Source of the DNA: Bradyrhizobium sp. BR 10289
GTDB lineage: Bacteria; Pseudomonadota; Alphaproteobacteria; Rhizobiales; Xanthobacteraceae
Direction: 5' to 3'
Assembly: GCF_019455385.1 (NCBI RefSeq)
Contig: NZ_JACOFR010000008.1
Span: 124,001-188,000 of the forward strand
Length of the DNA stretch: 64,000 nt
Below are positions 1 to 7,550 of the stretch, piece after piece (the first letter of the stretch is position 1; every line of letters begins with the position of its first letter). A program made the position numbers and the translations under genes. Below the pieces are notes generated by a model that ran no database searches, was not told where the DNA came from, and worked only from the letters and a program-made list of their open reading frames with translations.

Positions 1-131
1 ACGACCGCGCAGAGCGGTTCGAAACGCGATACTCGCAGATCATGAAGCAACTTCAGGATCAGGCCGACGCTGACGAGCTTACGGCTGACGCCGCAGTTCG
101 TCCCGCCCTCCGTTTTGACGAAGATTGCTAA
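1..131 (+). CDS. 3' end of a phage virion gene (partial)
   Basis: The frame starting at base 3 stays open from the window edge to TAA at 129-131, giving 42 residues that end in FDEDC. The piece is charged and helix-like (QLQDQADADEL). Its stop overlaps the ATG of the tail fibre gene by one base (TAATG), the coupling used throughout this late operon. The position just before the tail fibre suggests a virion or tail protein, but the family cannot be told from the tail end alone. Confidence 0.6.
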   Translation, partial: DRAERFETRYSQIMKQLQDQADADELTADAAVRPALRFDEDC

Positions 132-1471
132 TGTCCTCCGACAGCTCTTTCTACAAGGACGGCACAGGCAACAGCGGTGTTGCTGTCGCTGGGCCCTCTT
201 CTTCTGCCTTCTACGCTGATCCCGACGCCGCAGCTAATAGTGCCGCTAGTGCTGCAGCCTCCGCTGCTGCGGCTGCTGCTTCGGCCACTTTGGCTGCGAA
301 CCCTAATTCTATCACGCTGCCTCAGATCAGCGCTATCAAGTGGTCGGCTAACGGTGTCGCACGTGGGCGCTTCCTCATCTCAGTGTCGGACGCAGGATCA
401 GGCGCCGATCCGCACATGTACATCGGCTATAATCTTCAGCCGGGATCAATCACCCTCGACAACAGCGCCGACCGTGGTGCTATCTTAGGCTTCGAGGCCG
501 ACTACAACGACGGTTCGGGGCACAACAAGCTCGAAATATACCTGCAGTACCAAATTGCGAACGGCTGGGACGATGGGGCTGGACATGCCAACTATCGCCG
601 TCCGCTTATGGTTCAGTACGACAAAGTCACGAATCTTCCGACCGTCATGTATCTGTCGTCTGCAGGTCTCGGATTTCAGTTCGGGTGGCTTGACGGCACT
701 GGGTCTGTGTCACAAGAGCAGGTCGTCGGCAAAACCAAGATGACGCTGGTGAACAACCAGCTCACCCTCTTCAATGTACCGGGCGGTGCCAATCCAGCTC
801 TTACGGTTGACAGCAGCAACGCTACCCCCGAGACGGGACTGTACATCGCCAGCCGCCCCAACACGGGAGGCGTCCACCTTGGTGTGACGTCGCCTTCGTC
901 TGTCGACGCAATGTATATCGACGGCAAGGGTTCAAACGGCCCCGTCGTGCTGAACCAAGATACCGGAGGGCCTGTTCTCGCCCCTAACGGTAGCGCAGGC
1001 GCTCCTTCTTGGTCTTTCATTTCTGATCAGAACACGGGCGTATACAATGTCTCCGCAGACGTGCTCGGTCTCGTCGCAGGAGGCTCCCTTGGGCTGCAAG
1101 TGGGGACCTCAGGTCCGTCCACGTCCCTTACCTACAAAGCCACTGGCGCTGCTGCTACAGCCGCTCACCACGACGTCTCTGGCCAGACGCCTATCAGCGT
1201 GAACAACGCTTCGAACGCTCCTGTTACCCCCGCGTCAACGGGAGGTGTCTATTTGTTGTTCATCACGGAAACAGCAATCGCTGGAGGCACCGCTCTGTTC
1301 ATGCTGGTAGACACCGCTACTCCTGTGCTCATTTCTCAGCAGGGTACGAACTGGCAGGCGTCTAGCTCGCCTACGAAGTTCGGCATCGCTTGGAACAGCA
1401 CGCGTTTCAGCATCTACAACAACGCTGGATCGACAGGCTCCTTCAAGGCCCTGCTTATCAAACTCAATTAA
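131..1471 (+). CDS. phage tail fibre protein
   Basis: A 446-residue protein in the late operon. The N-terminal 60 residues contain an Ala/Ser-rich, probably coiled stretch (residues about 33-58) typical of trimeric fibre stalks. The rest is Gly/Ser/Thr/Asn-rich beta structure, including a WSFISDQNTGVYN segment (about residue 296) like the repeated shaft motif of many phage fibres. The ATG at 131 is chosen because it couples to the upstream stop; an in-frame TTG at 125 is less likely. It probably binds the host surface. No intramolecular chaperone motif is seen at the C-terminus (ends KALLIKLN). Confidence 0.75.
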   Translation: MSSDSSFYKDGTGNSGVAVAGPSSSAFYADPDAAANSAASAAASAAAAAASATLAANPNSITLPQISAIKWSANGVARGRFLISVSDAGSGADPHMYIGYNLQPGSITLDNSADRGAILGFEADYNDGSGHNKLEIYLQYQIANGWDDGAGHANYRRPLMVQYDKVTNLPTVMYLSSAGLGFQFGWLDGTGSVSQEQVVGKTKMTLVNNQLTLFNVPGGANPALTVDSSNATPETGLYIASRPNTGGVHLGVTSPSSVDAMYIDGKGSNGPVVLNQDTGGPVLAPNGSAGAPSWSFISDQNTGVYNVSADVLGLVAGGSLGLQVGTSGPSTSLTYKATGAAATAAHHDVSGQTPISVNNASNAPVTPASTGGVYLLFITETAIAGGTALFMLVDTATPVLISQQGTNWQASSSPTKFGIAWNSTRFSIYNNAGSTGSFKALLIKLN

Positions 1472-1482
1472 AGAAAGCCTCA

Positions 1483-2205
1483 ATGTCCGCCTCTAATCGC
1501 GAGGCGAGCATCAGCAAGACGTTGACCTACGAAGGTGGATACACCAACGATCCTCGTGATCCCGGTGGCGCCACCAACTGGGGCATCACGATCTACGATG
1601 CTCGCAAATACTGGAAGCACGACGCTTCCCCTGCCGACGTCAAGGCAATGCCTAAGTCGGTTGCCATTGAAATCTATCGACAGAAGTATTGGGCGAAGAT
1701 GGGCTGCGATGACCGCGCCACCGGACCCGACTTCGTTGACTTCGATTACGGCGTGAACTCAGGCACGCAGCGTGTCTTCAATCTGCGTAAGACGCTCGAT
1801 CCTCAAAAGCTATCACCCGTCGACTATGTGAAGAAGGCGTGCGCCGCGCGCTCGTCGTTCCTGCATTCGCTCAAGACGTGGAGTGTGTTCGGCAAGGGAT
1901 GGGGCCGCCGCGTGGCGGATGTCGAGGCTACAGGTGTCCGCATGGCTCTTGGCTCCGCAGGTCAACCCGTAGCCCCCGCGCTCAAGAAGGAAGTCAAGGC
2001 GGCAAACGTGAAGGCTATCGCCCACAGCACCGCTGGCGCCTCTGCGCCCGCCGCAGTGCCCGAGGTTGCCCATTGGGACCTTGGGTGGCTCGCGGGCTCC
2101 GCGCTGATCGTCATCGGCGCAGCAGTCGTCGTCTACTTCGTCTGGAACGCCGTGCAGGCTAACCACCGAGCAAACGCCTATCAGGCGCAGCTCTCGAAAG
2201 CATAA
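1483..2205 (+). CDS. endolysin, GH108-type muramidase with C-terminal membrane segment
   Basis: A 240-residue lysis enzyme that cleaves peptidoglycan glycan strands. The N-terminus has the GH108 signature: TYEGGYTNDPRDPGG with the catalytic Glu (about residue 17), then TNWGIT. The middle matches the peptidoglycan-binding region that usually follows GH108. Residues about 203-224 form a hydrophobic helix (ALIVIGAAVVVYFVW), so the enzyme is probably membrane-tethered at its C-terminus, unlike plain soluble phage lysozymes. The ATG at 1483 follows the fibre stop by 11 bases. Small membrane-protein genes follow directly, consistent with a lysis cassette. Confidence 0.85.
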   Translation: MSASNREASISKTLTYEGGYTNDPRDPGGATNWGITIYDARKYWKHDASPADVKAMPKSVAIEIYRQKYWAKMGCDDRATGPDFVDFDYGVNSGTQRVFNLRKTLDPQKLSPVDYVKKACAARSSFLHSLKTWSVFGKGWGRRVADVEATGVRMALGSAGQPVAPALKKEVKAANVKAIAHSTAGASAPAAVPEVAHWDLGWLAGSALIVIGAAVVVYFVWNAVQANHRANAYQAQLSKA

Positions 2206-2206
2206 C

Positions 2207-2434
2207 ATGCAGAAACTCAAAGACCTGTGGGCACGCTTGAAGGTGCGATGGCACATTGTTGCCCTCGCCTTCCTTACCGCGCTCCCCGAGCTGCTCGATT
2301 GGCTCGGCATGGTCGACCTCAAGCCCCTCCTATCGCACTTCCTGCCCGATGGCGCCGCGACACTGATCGTGTCACTGCTTCCCTTCGTGCTCGTCTTCAC
2401 CAAGTCCATGGTGCACGTGGAGGACGATAAGTGA
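2207..2434 (+). CDS. small membrane protein, candidate holin
   Basis: A 75-residue protein beginning one base after the endolysin stop. It has a charged N-terminus and two hydrophobic segments (about 16-32 and 48-65), separated by a DLKPLLSHFLPDG loop. Size, hydrophobicity and position right after the endolysin fit a holin or antiholin, but no family-specific motif is visible. The stop overlaps the GTG start of the next gene (GTGA). Confidence 0.6.
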   Translation: MQKLKDLWARLKVRWHIVALAFLTALPELLDWLGMVDLKPLLSHFLPDGAATLIVSLLPFVLVFTKSMVHVEDDK

Positions 2435-2841
2435 ACCCCCTCGCCCTCCTCGGCCTCCTGCCGAAGCTGCTGGACGTCTTCTCGGGGTGGCTGAACAAGA
2501 AGCAGGATGCGTCCATCTCAGCGAACAACAACGCGAAGGACGTGACTGTAGCCGTGGTGAAGGAGGAGGGCCAACGCTTCTCCGACATCAAGGACGTGAC
2601 GCTTGTCATGATGAACCACCCGGTCTTCTGGATCGCGTGGGGCCTCGGCGTCTTCCCCGTGATGCTTTATCACGCGGCCATCTTCTTCGTCAGCACCTTT
2701 CCCGCGCTCGGCTGGACCGTCCACAAGGTCCCTGACGTCGAGCTTGAATACGCACAGCTTGTCGTAGGCTCGGTCTTCACGTTGACCGGATCCTCAACTG
2801 TTGTCGCTGGACTAGCACACGCATGGATCAAGAGAGCGTAA
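2431..2841 (+). CDS. phage membrane protein, possible 3-TM holin-type protein
   Basis: A 136-residue protein starting at GTG in a 4-base GTGA overlap. The first 55 residues are amphipathic and charged (WLNKKQDASI, VVKEEGQR); hydrophobic spans follow at about 64-90 and 107-128. This layout resembles the gene-transfer-agent/phage 3TM holin group, a tentative assignment. It is the second of three consecutive membrane-protein genes behind the endolysin; which one forms the lethal hole cannot be read from sequence. Confidence 0.5.
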   Translation: MNPLALLGLLPKLLDVFSGWLNKKQDASISANNNAKDVTVAVVKEEGQRFSDIKDVTLVMMNHPVFWIAWGLGVFPVMLYHAAIFFVSTFPALGWTVHKVPDVELEYAQLVVGSVFTLTGSSTVVAGLAHAWIKRA

Positions 2842-3020
2842 TGGACCATCTGACTACCGCAGGCGCAGGCGCAGCTATGACCTCGCCCCTGTGGATCACC
2901 ACGCTCAACCCGTACATTCAATTCACTGTGGCTGTGCTCGGCGCTGTGTGGCTTCTCACCAAGACCGTCACCACGATTTACACCACCTTCTTCAAGAAAG
3001 AGATCGTCAGTGTCGACTGA
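2841..3020 (+). CDS. small single-span membrane protein of the lysis cassette
   Basis: A 59-residue protein whose ATG overlaps the previous TAA (TAATG). It has one clear membrane helix at about residues 29-46 (FTVAVLGAVWLLTKTV) and a basic C-terminal tail. It could be an antiholin, pinholin or accessory protein. An in-frame ATG 18 bases upstream exists, but the overlap pattern favours 2841. Confidence 0.5.
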   Translation: MDHLTTAGAGAAMTSPLWITTLNPYIQFTVAVLGAVWLLTKTVTTIYTTFFKKEIVSVD

Positions 3021-3378
3021 TCCGTTTCCTACCATCGTCGCTCCGCTGATGGCGGACGTGGCTTCGGTCACTATTGCTTCCGGGCAGAGCCTGTCGGGTT
3101 CTGTCGACCTTGGGAGGCAGCGCGCTGTACGCGTTATCATTCCGGCCACATGGACCGCTGCGAACCTGACGTTCCAAGTTAGCTACGACAACGTCACTTT
3201 TAGTAATCTCTATGACAGTTCTGGCAACGAATACACGGTTCAGGCAGGGGCTTCACGCAGTATCATCCTTCCTGTCGCTGACTTCATCGGTATTCGCTAT
3301 CTGAAAGTGCGCTCTGGCACCAGCGGCGCTGCGGTCAACCAAACATCGGCGGCCACACTGATTATCCCGGTGCAGTAA
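3010..3378 (+). CDS. small phage virion-type protein of unknown function
   Basis: A 122-residue protein starting at GTG 3010 inside the end of the previous gene. Composition is beta-rich (SGSVDLGRQRAVRVIIP, NLTFQVSYDN), with no signal peptide or membrane segment. Similar short beta-sandwich proteins are common next to fibre and spike genes in podoviruses, so an accessory or spike-adaptor role is plausible. Its TAA overlaps the ATG of the tailspike-like gene, so the two are probably made together. Confidence 0.6.
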   Translation: MSTDPFPTIVAPLMADVASVTIASGQSLSGSVDLGRQRAVRVIIPATWTAANLTFQVSYDNVTFSNLYDSSGNEYTVQAGASRSIILPVADFIGIRYLKVRSGTSGAAVNQTSAATLIIPVQ

Positions 3379-4730
3379 TGCACTACCCGATTATTCGACC
3401 TCAAGGCGTCGCTGTCCTTGGGGGAGCGACAACGCAAAAGCTTGCCGTCCCCAGCGGCTTCAACGGCACGCTCCCGGTCAACTTCTTCCGCACTGCCGCC
3501 GGCGTCTATTCCAGTGACTTTGACCCGAACTCGCTGAAGCCGGCAGTCACGACGCCATATTATTTTTCCACGGCCGGCAACGGCGGTAACAACGGCCTGA
3601 CGCCTGGCACGCCGCTCAATACGTTCGGCGCGATCTTCGCCAAGGCCAACGTCGATCAGCTTCGCATGATCGCAGCTGGCACGCAGGCGGCGAATGGCGC
3701 ATACATCTTATGGGGCAATCGTGGGTGGGGCGCCCAAAATCCCACTCGATCGCTGTCTGTCGTGCCTGACGATGGCGTGTCACGTTTCGTCTCTGTCGCG
3801 AGCGCGAGCAACGGCGTCCCGCCGACGTGGACCAAGACGGCGGGCCTCACGAATACCTATCAATTGACGTATACAGGCAGCCCCCTTTATGGGCCGACTG
3901 ATCTAAAATATCTCGATGGAAACGGCGACTTTGTAAAGCCTTTAGCCGCCGCTTCGTCAGCGGCCGTCGATGCTACGCCGAACAGCTTCTTCCTCGATAC
4001 TGGCACGTTGACGCTTTACGTCCAGGCCACCGACAGCCGCAATCTCGTCGGCGATGCCTTCATGACCAGCGTCAGCACCGCAGCCAACGGCTCGTTTACG
4101 TCGGCAGGCGCGGTCACAATCTGGGTTCAGAATGTCGATTTTGTCGGCGGTCAGCCCTTCACGGCGAACCAGTCATCTGCGCCCGCCGGGGCGACGCCAA
4201 ACATCGTCATGACCAACTGCACGTTTCAGGGCGCGCAGATCAACGTGGACGGCTTTGTCGCGAACGGAAAATATAACGTCTACCTCATCAATTCGCGGGC
4301 ATCGAATAACTACGGAGACGGTTTCGGCTATCACGCCCTCAATGGCGTCAGCGGCCAAGCTTTCGAAAGCGGCCTCTCGACGGGCTTTAATGGCTTCCTT
4401 AACTCCTCGAACCAATCAAGCACGGCTCACGACAGCTTCATCGTCTACACGTTGAATCCGAACTATCGGAACGCCGCCAACCAGACCATCCGCGACATCA
4501 CAAACGCGCAGCGCTGGATCATGGGAGGTTTCCTTGGTGCGCCGATCCAGTCCGACTCCAGCGGCAACACGATCGGCATTGACGCGCAGGCTTGGGTGGA
4601 CGGGACGACCGTGACGGCCGCCGCGTCTACGACCTTAAACCTGGCCGGAACGGCGGTGCTGAAATATCGCAACAATTCGACCCTTGCGACGGCGACGAAG
4701 ACAGGGACGGGGACGCTGGCGACGTATTAG
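3378..4730 (+). CDS. tailspike-like protein, probable right-handed beta-helix
   Basis: A 450-residue protein. The segment YYFSTAGNGGNNGLTPGTPL (about residues 61-80) is the usual entry motif of pectate-lyase-like beta-helix spikes and surface-polysaccharide enzymes, followed by Asn/Gly/Thr-rich repeats (VMTNCTFQGAQINVDG, YNVYLINSRASNN) as expected for helix coils. Such proteins cut or bind capsule or lipopolysaccharide. No catalytic residues can be assigned. This second receptor-binding candidate lies after the lysis genes, separate from the fibre at 131-1471. Confidence 0.65.
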   Translation: MHYPIIRPQGVAVLGGATTQKLAVPSGFNGTLPVNFFRTAAGVYSSDFDPNSLKPAVTTPYYFSTAGNGGNNGLTPGTPLNTFGAIFAKANVDQLRMIAAGTQAANGAYILWGNRGWGAQNPTRSLSVVPDDGVSRFVSVASASNGVPPTWTKTAGLTNTYQLTYTGSPLYGPTDLKYLDGNGDFVKPLAAASSAAVDATPNSFFLDTGTLTLYVQATDSRNLVGDAFMTSVSTAANGSFTSAGAVTIWVQNVDFVGGQPFTANQSSAPAGATPNIVMTNCTFQGAQINVDGFVANGKYNVYLINSRASNNYGDGFGYHALNGVSGQAFESGLSTGFNGFLNSSNQSSTAHDSFIVYTLNPNYRNAANQTIRDITNAQRWIMGGFLGAPIQSDSSGNTIGIDAQAWVDGTTVTAAASTTLNLAGTAVLKYRNNSTLATATKTGTGTLATY

Positions 4731-4799
4731 CCGCCTGCACTCTCAGGGCTGGCGCTCACTCCCTTCAGGCTATCAAAACTTCAAAAGGAATGCTTTTAG

Positions 4800-5087
4800 T
4801 TGTCCATCGACCTCTCCAAACTATCCGAGGCGGTCACCAAGGTTGCCTCTCTGGCCTCCGAGCGTGACGCCGCCATCAAGGCTTCCAAAGCGGCCATCGC
4901 CTCAGCGCAGGCTGACATTGACCAACTTGCTGATCAGCTCCTTGCTGCCGTGTCGTCCCCTGCGGAAGCCGTAGGGATCGCTGCGGTCGCTGAGGCCCTC
5001 GCTACGCCCGTAACTCCTCAGACCCTTGAGGAGCTGAATGCGCAGATTGCTGCGCAGAATGCAGCGGCGCCCTCTGCCGTCTCCTAA
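4800..5087 (+). CDS. small coiled-coil phage protein, last gene of late block
   Basis: A 95-residue Ala-rich protein, helical throughout (SERDAAIKASKAAIASAQAD, then QLADQLLAAV), ending in a Pro/Ala tail. Start is TTG 4800 with an AAAAGGA ribosome-binding site about 10 bases upstream. Unlike its neighbours it has its own 69-base leader and is not overlap-coupled. Its stop is 8 bases before the terminator hairpin. Function unknown. Confidence 0.6.
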   Translation: MSIDLSKLSEAVTKVASLASERDAAIKASKAAIASAQADIDQLADQLLAAVSSPAEAVGIAAVAEALATPVTPQTLEELNAQIAAQNAAAPSAVS

Positions 5088-5304
5088 CTAAAAACCCCCA
5101 AGGTCCCATTACGGGCTCCCTTGGGGTTTTTTTTTTCTTGTAGGTCGCGATGATGACCTTCCGACGCTCAGAGGGCGACAGGCCTTGCCTATCGAATTCC
5201 TCACGGCGCTTGCGGCCCTCCTCGGACAGCATGGCGCCTTCGACCTCGCTGATCTTGTCGAAGGCCTCGCGTCCGATCACCATGCGCTTCTTTCGTCTCG
5301 GCAT
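5002..5304 (-). CDS. small basic phage protein reading through the terminator
   Basis: A 100-residue ORF, last of the minus-strand block. The first 55 residues (MPRRKKRMVIGREAFDKISE, then REEFDRQGLSPSERRKVI) look like a real charged helical protein. From about residue 55 the frame crosses the terminator, so the A10 run encodes lysines, and the last ~30 residues overlap the late gene 4800-5087 in antisense. The tail is probably not under protein-level selection; slippage on the A10 run could give other C-termini. Function unknown. Confidence 0.5.
   Translation of the reverse strand: MPRRKKRMVIGREAFDKISEVEGAMLSEEGRKRREEFDRQGLSPSERRKVIIATYKKKKTPREPVMGPWGFLVRRRQRAPLHSAQQSAHSAPQGSEELRA
5091..5136. 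terminator. bidirectional terminator between convergent phage blocks
   Basis: An 8-bp perfect stem (CCCCAAGG at 5096-5103 with CCTTGGGG at 5119-5126) is followed by ten T on the plus strand (5127-5136) and preceded by AAAA (5091-5094), which serves as the U-tract for the minus strand. It lies where the late and early/replication blocks meet and should stop both. Confidence 0.88.
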
Positions 5305-5450
5305 GGAACGACGCTACCACAAAATCATGTGCGGGGCTTTCACCCGCTGCGGCTCCATACAGGCATAGCCTAGAGCCTCAGCTAGATCAGAATGTTTCGC
5401 CGTCTAGCCGACGCCCGGTGCCCCTGCAGAGGCGGCCGGGGACATAGGAA

Positions 5451-5993
5451 TTATCGCCGCCGATCCCACCAATACGTGAAGGACAGCAGGAAGATCAGGA
5501 GCACGAGGAACGTCAGGCCCAGGTAGGCAGCCCGATGGCTCCGATGCGTCACCACGACCGTCCGCTGGGTCACCACGGGGCCATCTGAGACCACTGGGGC
5601 TCCAGACAGCGGAGCTGGCACTCCAGGGGCAACGACGACCGTGCTGGGGCTATGGAACATGCTGCTCCAGAAGTAGCCGTGCCAGAAGCCCGTCCAGGGG
5701 CTCACGTGGGGCACAGCAAGCGGAGCTGGCGCTACCGGGGCCACAGGGACGACCGGGCGGACCACAGGGGCCACCACGACGGGCGGACGCACCATGGGGG
5801 CCACGGGGACCGCTGGGCGCACGATGGGCGGCGGAACGGCCACACGGGGCGCTGAGGGCGCTACGGAGACCCTGGGGGCACTGTAGGACGGACGGCTGAA
5901 CGATGCGGACCCTGAGGTCGAGTAGGACGAGCCAGCGTGAGCGCAGCCCGCCACGGACAGCGCGAGGAGCGCTGCCACGAAGAGTTTCTTCAT
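5451..5993 (-). CDS. candidate unimolecular spanin (lipoprotein with C-terminal TM)
   Basis: A 180-residue protein with a lipoprotein signal peptide and lipobox (LSVAGC, lipid-bearing Cys 17), a Pro/Val-rich spacer of about 110 residues (repeated VAPVVRP-type units), and one membrane helix near the C-terminus (about 155-175, LGLTFLVLLIFLLSFTYWW) followed by DRRR. An outer-membrane lipid anchor plus an inner-membrane helix on one chain is the defining layout of u-spanins, which fuse the two membranes in the last step of lysis. Odd points: it sits in the early-strand block, not next to the endolysin, and the spacer is more Pro-rich than usual. An ordinary Pro-rich lipoprotein is the alternative. 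Confidence 0.6.
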   Translation of the reverse strand: MKKLFVAALLALSVAGCAHAGSSYSTSGSASFSRPSYSAPRVSVAPSAPRVAVPPPIVRPAVPVAPMVRPPVVVAPVVRPVVPVAPVAPAPLAVPHVSPWTGFWHGYFWSSMFHSPSTVVVAPGVPAPLSGAPVVSDGPVVTQRTVVVTHRSHRAAYLGLTFLVLLIFLLSFTYWWDRRR

Positions 5994-6003
5994 GTATCTC
6001 TCG

Positions 6004-6195
6004 TTATTCTGGAATGTCGTGGACGATCAGCAATCGATCAGGGTAATTCAGGGCCACCTTGGTCCCGAGATACACCTTGCCGTCCTCAATCTTCGTGATG
6101 TCTCTGAGTTCGATGAAAGCAATGCTGCGCTGAGACCTTGCCTTCGCAACTTGCTGACCGACCTTAAGCGGACGGCCAAGCATGTCCTTCGGCAT
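6004..6195 (-). CDS. small phage protein, unknown
   Basis: A 63-residue soluble protein beginning MPKDMLGRPLKVGQQVAKAR; the pattern 'GRPLKVGQ.VA ... I..I..GKVYLG' looks like a small SH3/KOW-like beta barrel. ATG 6195 overlaps the previous stop (TGATG). Unknown function, in a string of coupled small genes. Confidence 0.55.
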   Translation of the reverse strand: MPKDMLGRPLKVGQQVAKARSQRSIAFIELRDITKIEDGKVYLGTKVALNYPDRLLIVHDIPE

Positions 6196-6356
6196 CAATT
6201 CAGCTCCTTCTCTTCCAGCCCTTCCCTCTCCACGCAGGCATAGGCGTACAACAGCGCGTCGAGCACTTCATCACGGGTGACGACGTTGCATTCGGAATAT
6301 TCTTCGATCAGCTCAACGAGCCGTTCGGAGAGCGGTGAGATTTCGATGATCCTCAC
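6195..6356 (-). CDS. 53-residue phage protein, unknown
   Basis: Starts at GTG 6356 in a GTGA overlap with the upstream gene and ends at TGA 6195 overlapping the next ATG. The product is acidic and helical (PLSERLVELIEEYSE; LLYAYACVEREGLEEKELN). Overlaps at both ends strongly support translation. Function unknown. Confidence 0.55.
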   Translation of the reverse strand: MRIIEISPLSERLVELIEEYSECNVVTRDEVLDALLYAYACVEREGLEEKELN

Positions 6357-6616
6357 AGGCGCTCGTGCTTGGCTGAGGGCTTCTTCTTGGCATTGCTGTC
6401 GACGGCCTTCTCTTCCTTGATGCTTTCAAGGAACGGCGTCTCGGTGGGCTCAATGTTCGTTATGAAGTCGGGCAGCTCTCCCGCGATCTTGACCGGCTCT
6501 CCGCTCTCTACGAGCTTGGCGAGGAGACCTTCGATCCTCAGGAGCGCATCGAGCGTGCGCTCTTCAATGGAAGCCACGTGAACGTAGGCGGCCTCGTCGT
6601 ACATCGGCTCAGACAT
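6353..6616 (-). CDS. 87-residue phage protein, unknown
   Basis: Soluble, acidic protein with a helical centre (SIEERTLDALLRIEGLLAKL) and a Lys-rich C-terminus. No recognised family. Coupled by overlap to genes on both sides. Confidence 0.5.
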   Translation of the reverse strand: MSEPMYDEAAYVHVASIEERTLDALLRIEGLLAKLVESGEPVKIAGELPDFITNIEPTETPFLESIKEEKAVDSNAKKKPSAKHERL

Positions 6617-6692
6617 AGATGTAGTCCTTGTAATAGGTCTCGTAGATGTGCATCCACACAGCGCAGGCCGCGAGGAACGGGAGGATTGTCAT
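6609..6692 (-). CDS. 27-residue membrane peptide
   Basis: A very short ORF starting at ATG 6692, overlapping the protease-like gene's TGA (ATGA), and ending inside the start of the next gene. The peptide (MTILPFLAACAVWMHIYETY, then YKDYIYV) has a short hydrophobic N-terminal span and an aromatic tail. The tight overlaps and the absence of any other use for this 75-base gap support it. Function unknown. Confidence 0.45.
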   Translation of the reverse strand: MTILPFLAACAVWMHIYETYYKDYIYV

Positions 6693-7117
6693 GCAGCCCT
6701 CAGCTTGAGAGATTGAACCTTGCCACCACTATTGGCGTCACGTTTGATCGCGATCCTCACGGCATCCTTCGCGCTCGCCCCTGCATCCATCGCAGCGAAA
6801 GCGTAAGGCGATCCAGAGCCTGTCGCGTAGTAGCCGGGGTCTTGCTTCACCCAGGCCTCTCCTTCGTATTCCCAAAGGGTCCCGTCGACCCTCAGGTGTA
6901 GCGCTGAAATCTCATCAAGCTTGGGATGCTTGGGGTTCTTCACGCTACGCATCGCCCGCAGAAGCAGCTCAGCCTGCTGCACGCTGCCGGACCATGCCAC
7001 CACGGAGCCATCACGAAGACGGTGCACCTTGCGTCGGCGGTCGGAGACGATCATGTCTCCTGAGGTCACGCGGCTATCCGTGGCCAGCTCGCCGTCTCTG
7101 TAGGCGAGTGTGGTCAT
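6689..7117 (-). CDS. phage Ntn-hydrolase, proteasome/HslV-like
   Basis: A 142-residue protein beginning MTTLAYRDGELATDSRVTSG. This matches phage proteins related to HslV and proteasome beta subunits: Thr2 (exposed after Met removal) would be the nucleophile, and 'DG..A.DSR.T' and 'GSG..YA..AMDAGASA.DAV' are the two conserved blocks of the fold. It is shorter than HslV (~175 residues) and no ATPase partner is nearby. The target could be a host or phage protein; a host HslU partner is possible. The substrate is unknown. Confidence 0.7.
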   Translation of the reverse strand: MTTLAYRDGELATDSRVTSGDMIVSDRRRKVHRLRDGSVVAWSGSVQQAELLLRAMRSVKNPKHPKLDEISALHLRVDGTLWEYEGEAWVKQDPGYYATGSGSPYAFAAMDAGASAKDAVRIAIKRDANSGGKVQSLKLRAA

Positions 7118-7353
7118 CGGCTGTAGCCGTCCACCTCTAGTGAGATGTGCTCCACGTCGGCCGTCGCTCCGTCAGGGAACGTCGCTTCGACCCAGGGGCT
7201 ACCGCAGCAGCCACATCCGCCGAGCTTGATCTTGATGCCAGCCGCTTTCAGAACGCCCTCAAGGCGCTCCGTGGTCTCCTCAGCCGTCAGCTTGTGGGGC
7301 TCGACGGCCGGCAAGTGATCCGGGAAGCCGCTGTCATTCCACTCGACCGTCAC
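7114..7353 (-). CDS. small Cys-rich phage protein
   Basis: A 79-residue protein; GTG 7353 is preferred because it makes the usual GTGA overlap (an ATG at 7371 is the alternative). A GGCGCCGSPW cluster at about residue 51 could bind metal. The rest is acidic alpha/beta. Function unknown. Confidence 0.5.
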   Translation of the reverse strand: MTVEWNDSGFPDHLPAVEPHKLTAEETTERLEGVLKAAGIKIKLGGCGCCGSPWVEATFPDGATADVEHISLEVDGYSR

Positions 7354-7550
7354 AGAGGCTCTCCTGCCCACACTGCCGCCTGCGCTAGTTTGCGTGCTGC
7401 CGATGCGTCGATGGTGATCTCTTTGTCACCAATTGAGATGAGAAGGATGCGGTCGCCCGTCTTCTCGTTCCACGAGCGTCCGACGAACATGCTCTCAGGC
7501 TTGCGTTCGTCATCGTAATAGCCACTGTGGCCATTCAAGATCGTAATCAT
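7350..7550 (-). CDS. 66-residue phage protein, unknown
   Basis: Small alpha/beta protein (RILLISIGDKEITIDASAAR, then KLAQAAVWA). Overlap-coupled on both sides. No family recognised. Confidence 0.5.
   Translation of the reverse strand: MITILNGHSGYYDDERKPESMFVGRSWNEKTGDRILLISIGDKEITIDASAARKLAQAAVWAGEPL

Noticed and set aside
4731..4799. T7-like phage promoter in the leader of the last late gene
   Set aside because: A CTCACT word resembles part of the T7 promoter, but spacing to the initiation bases differs and no second copy was found in the window.
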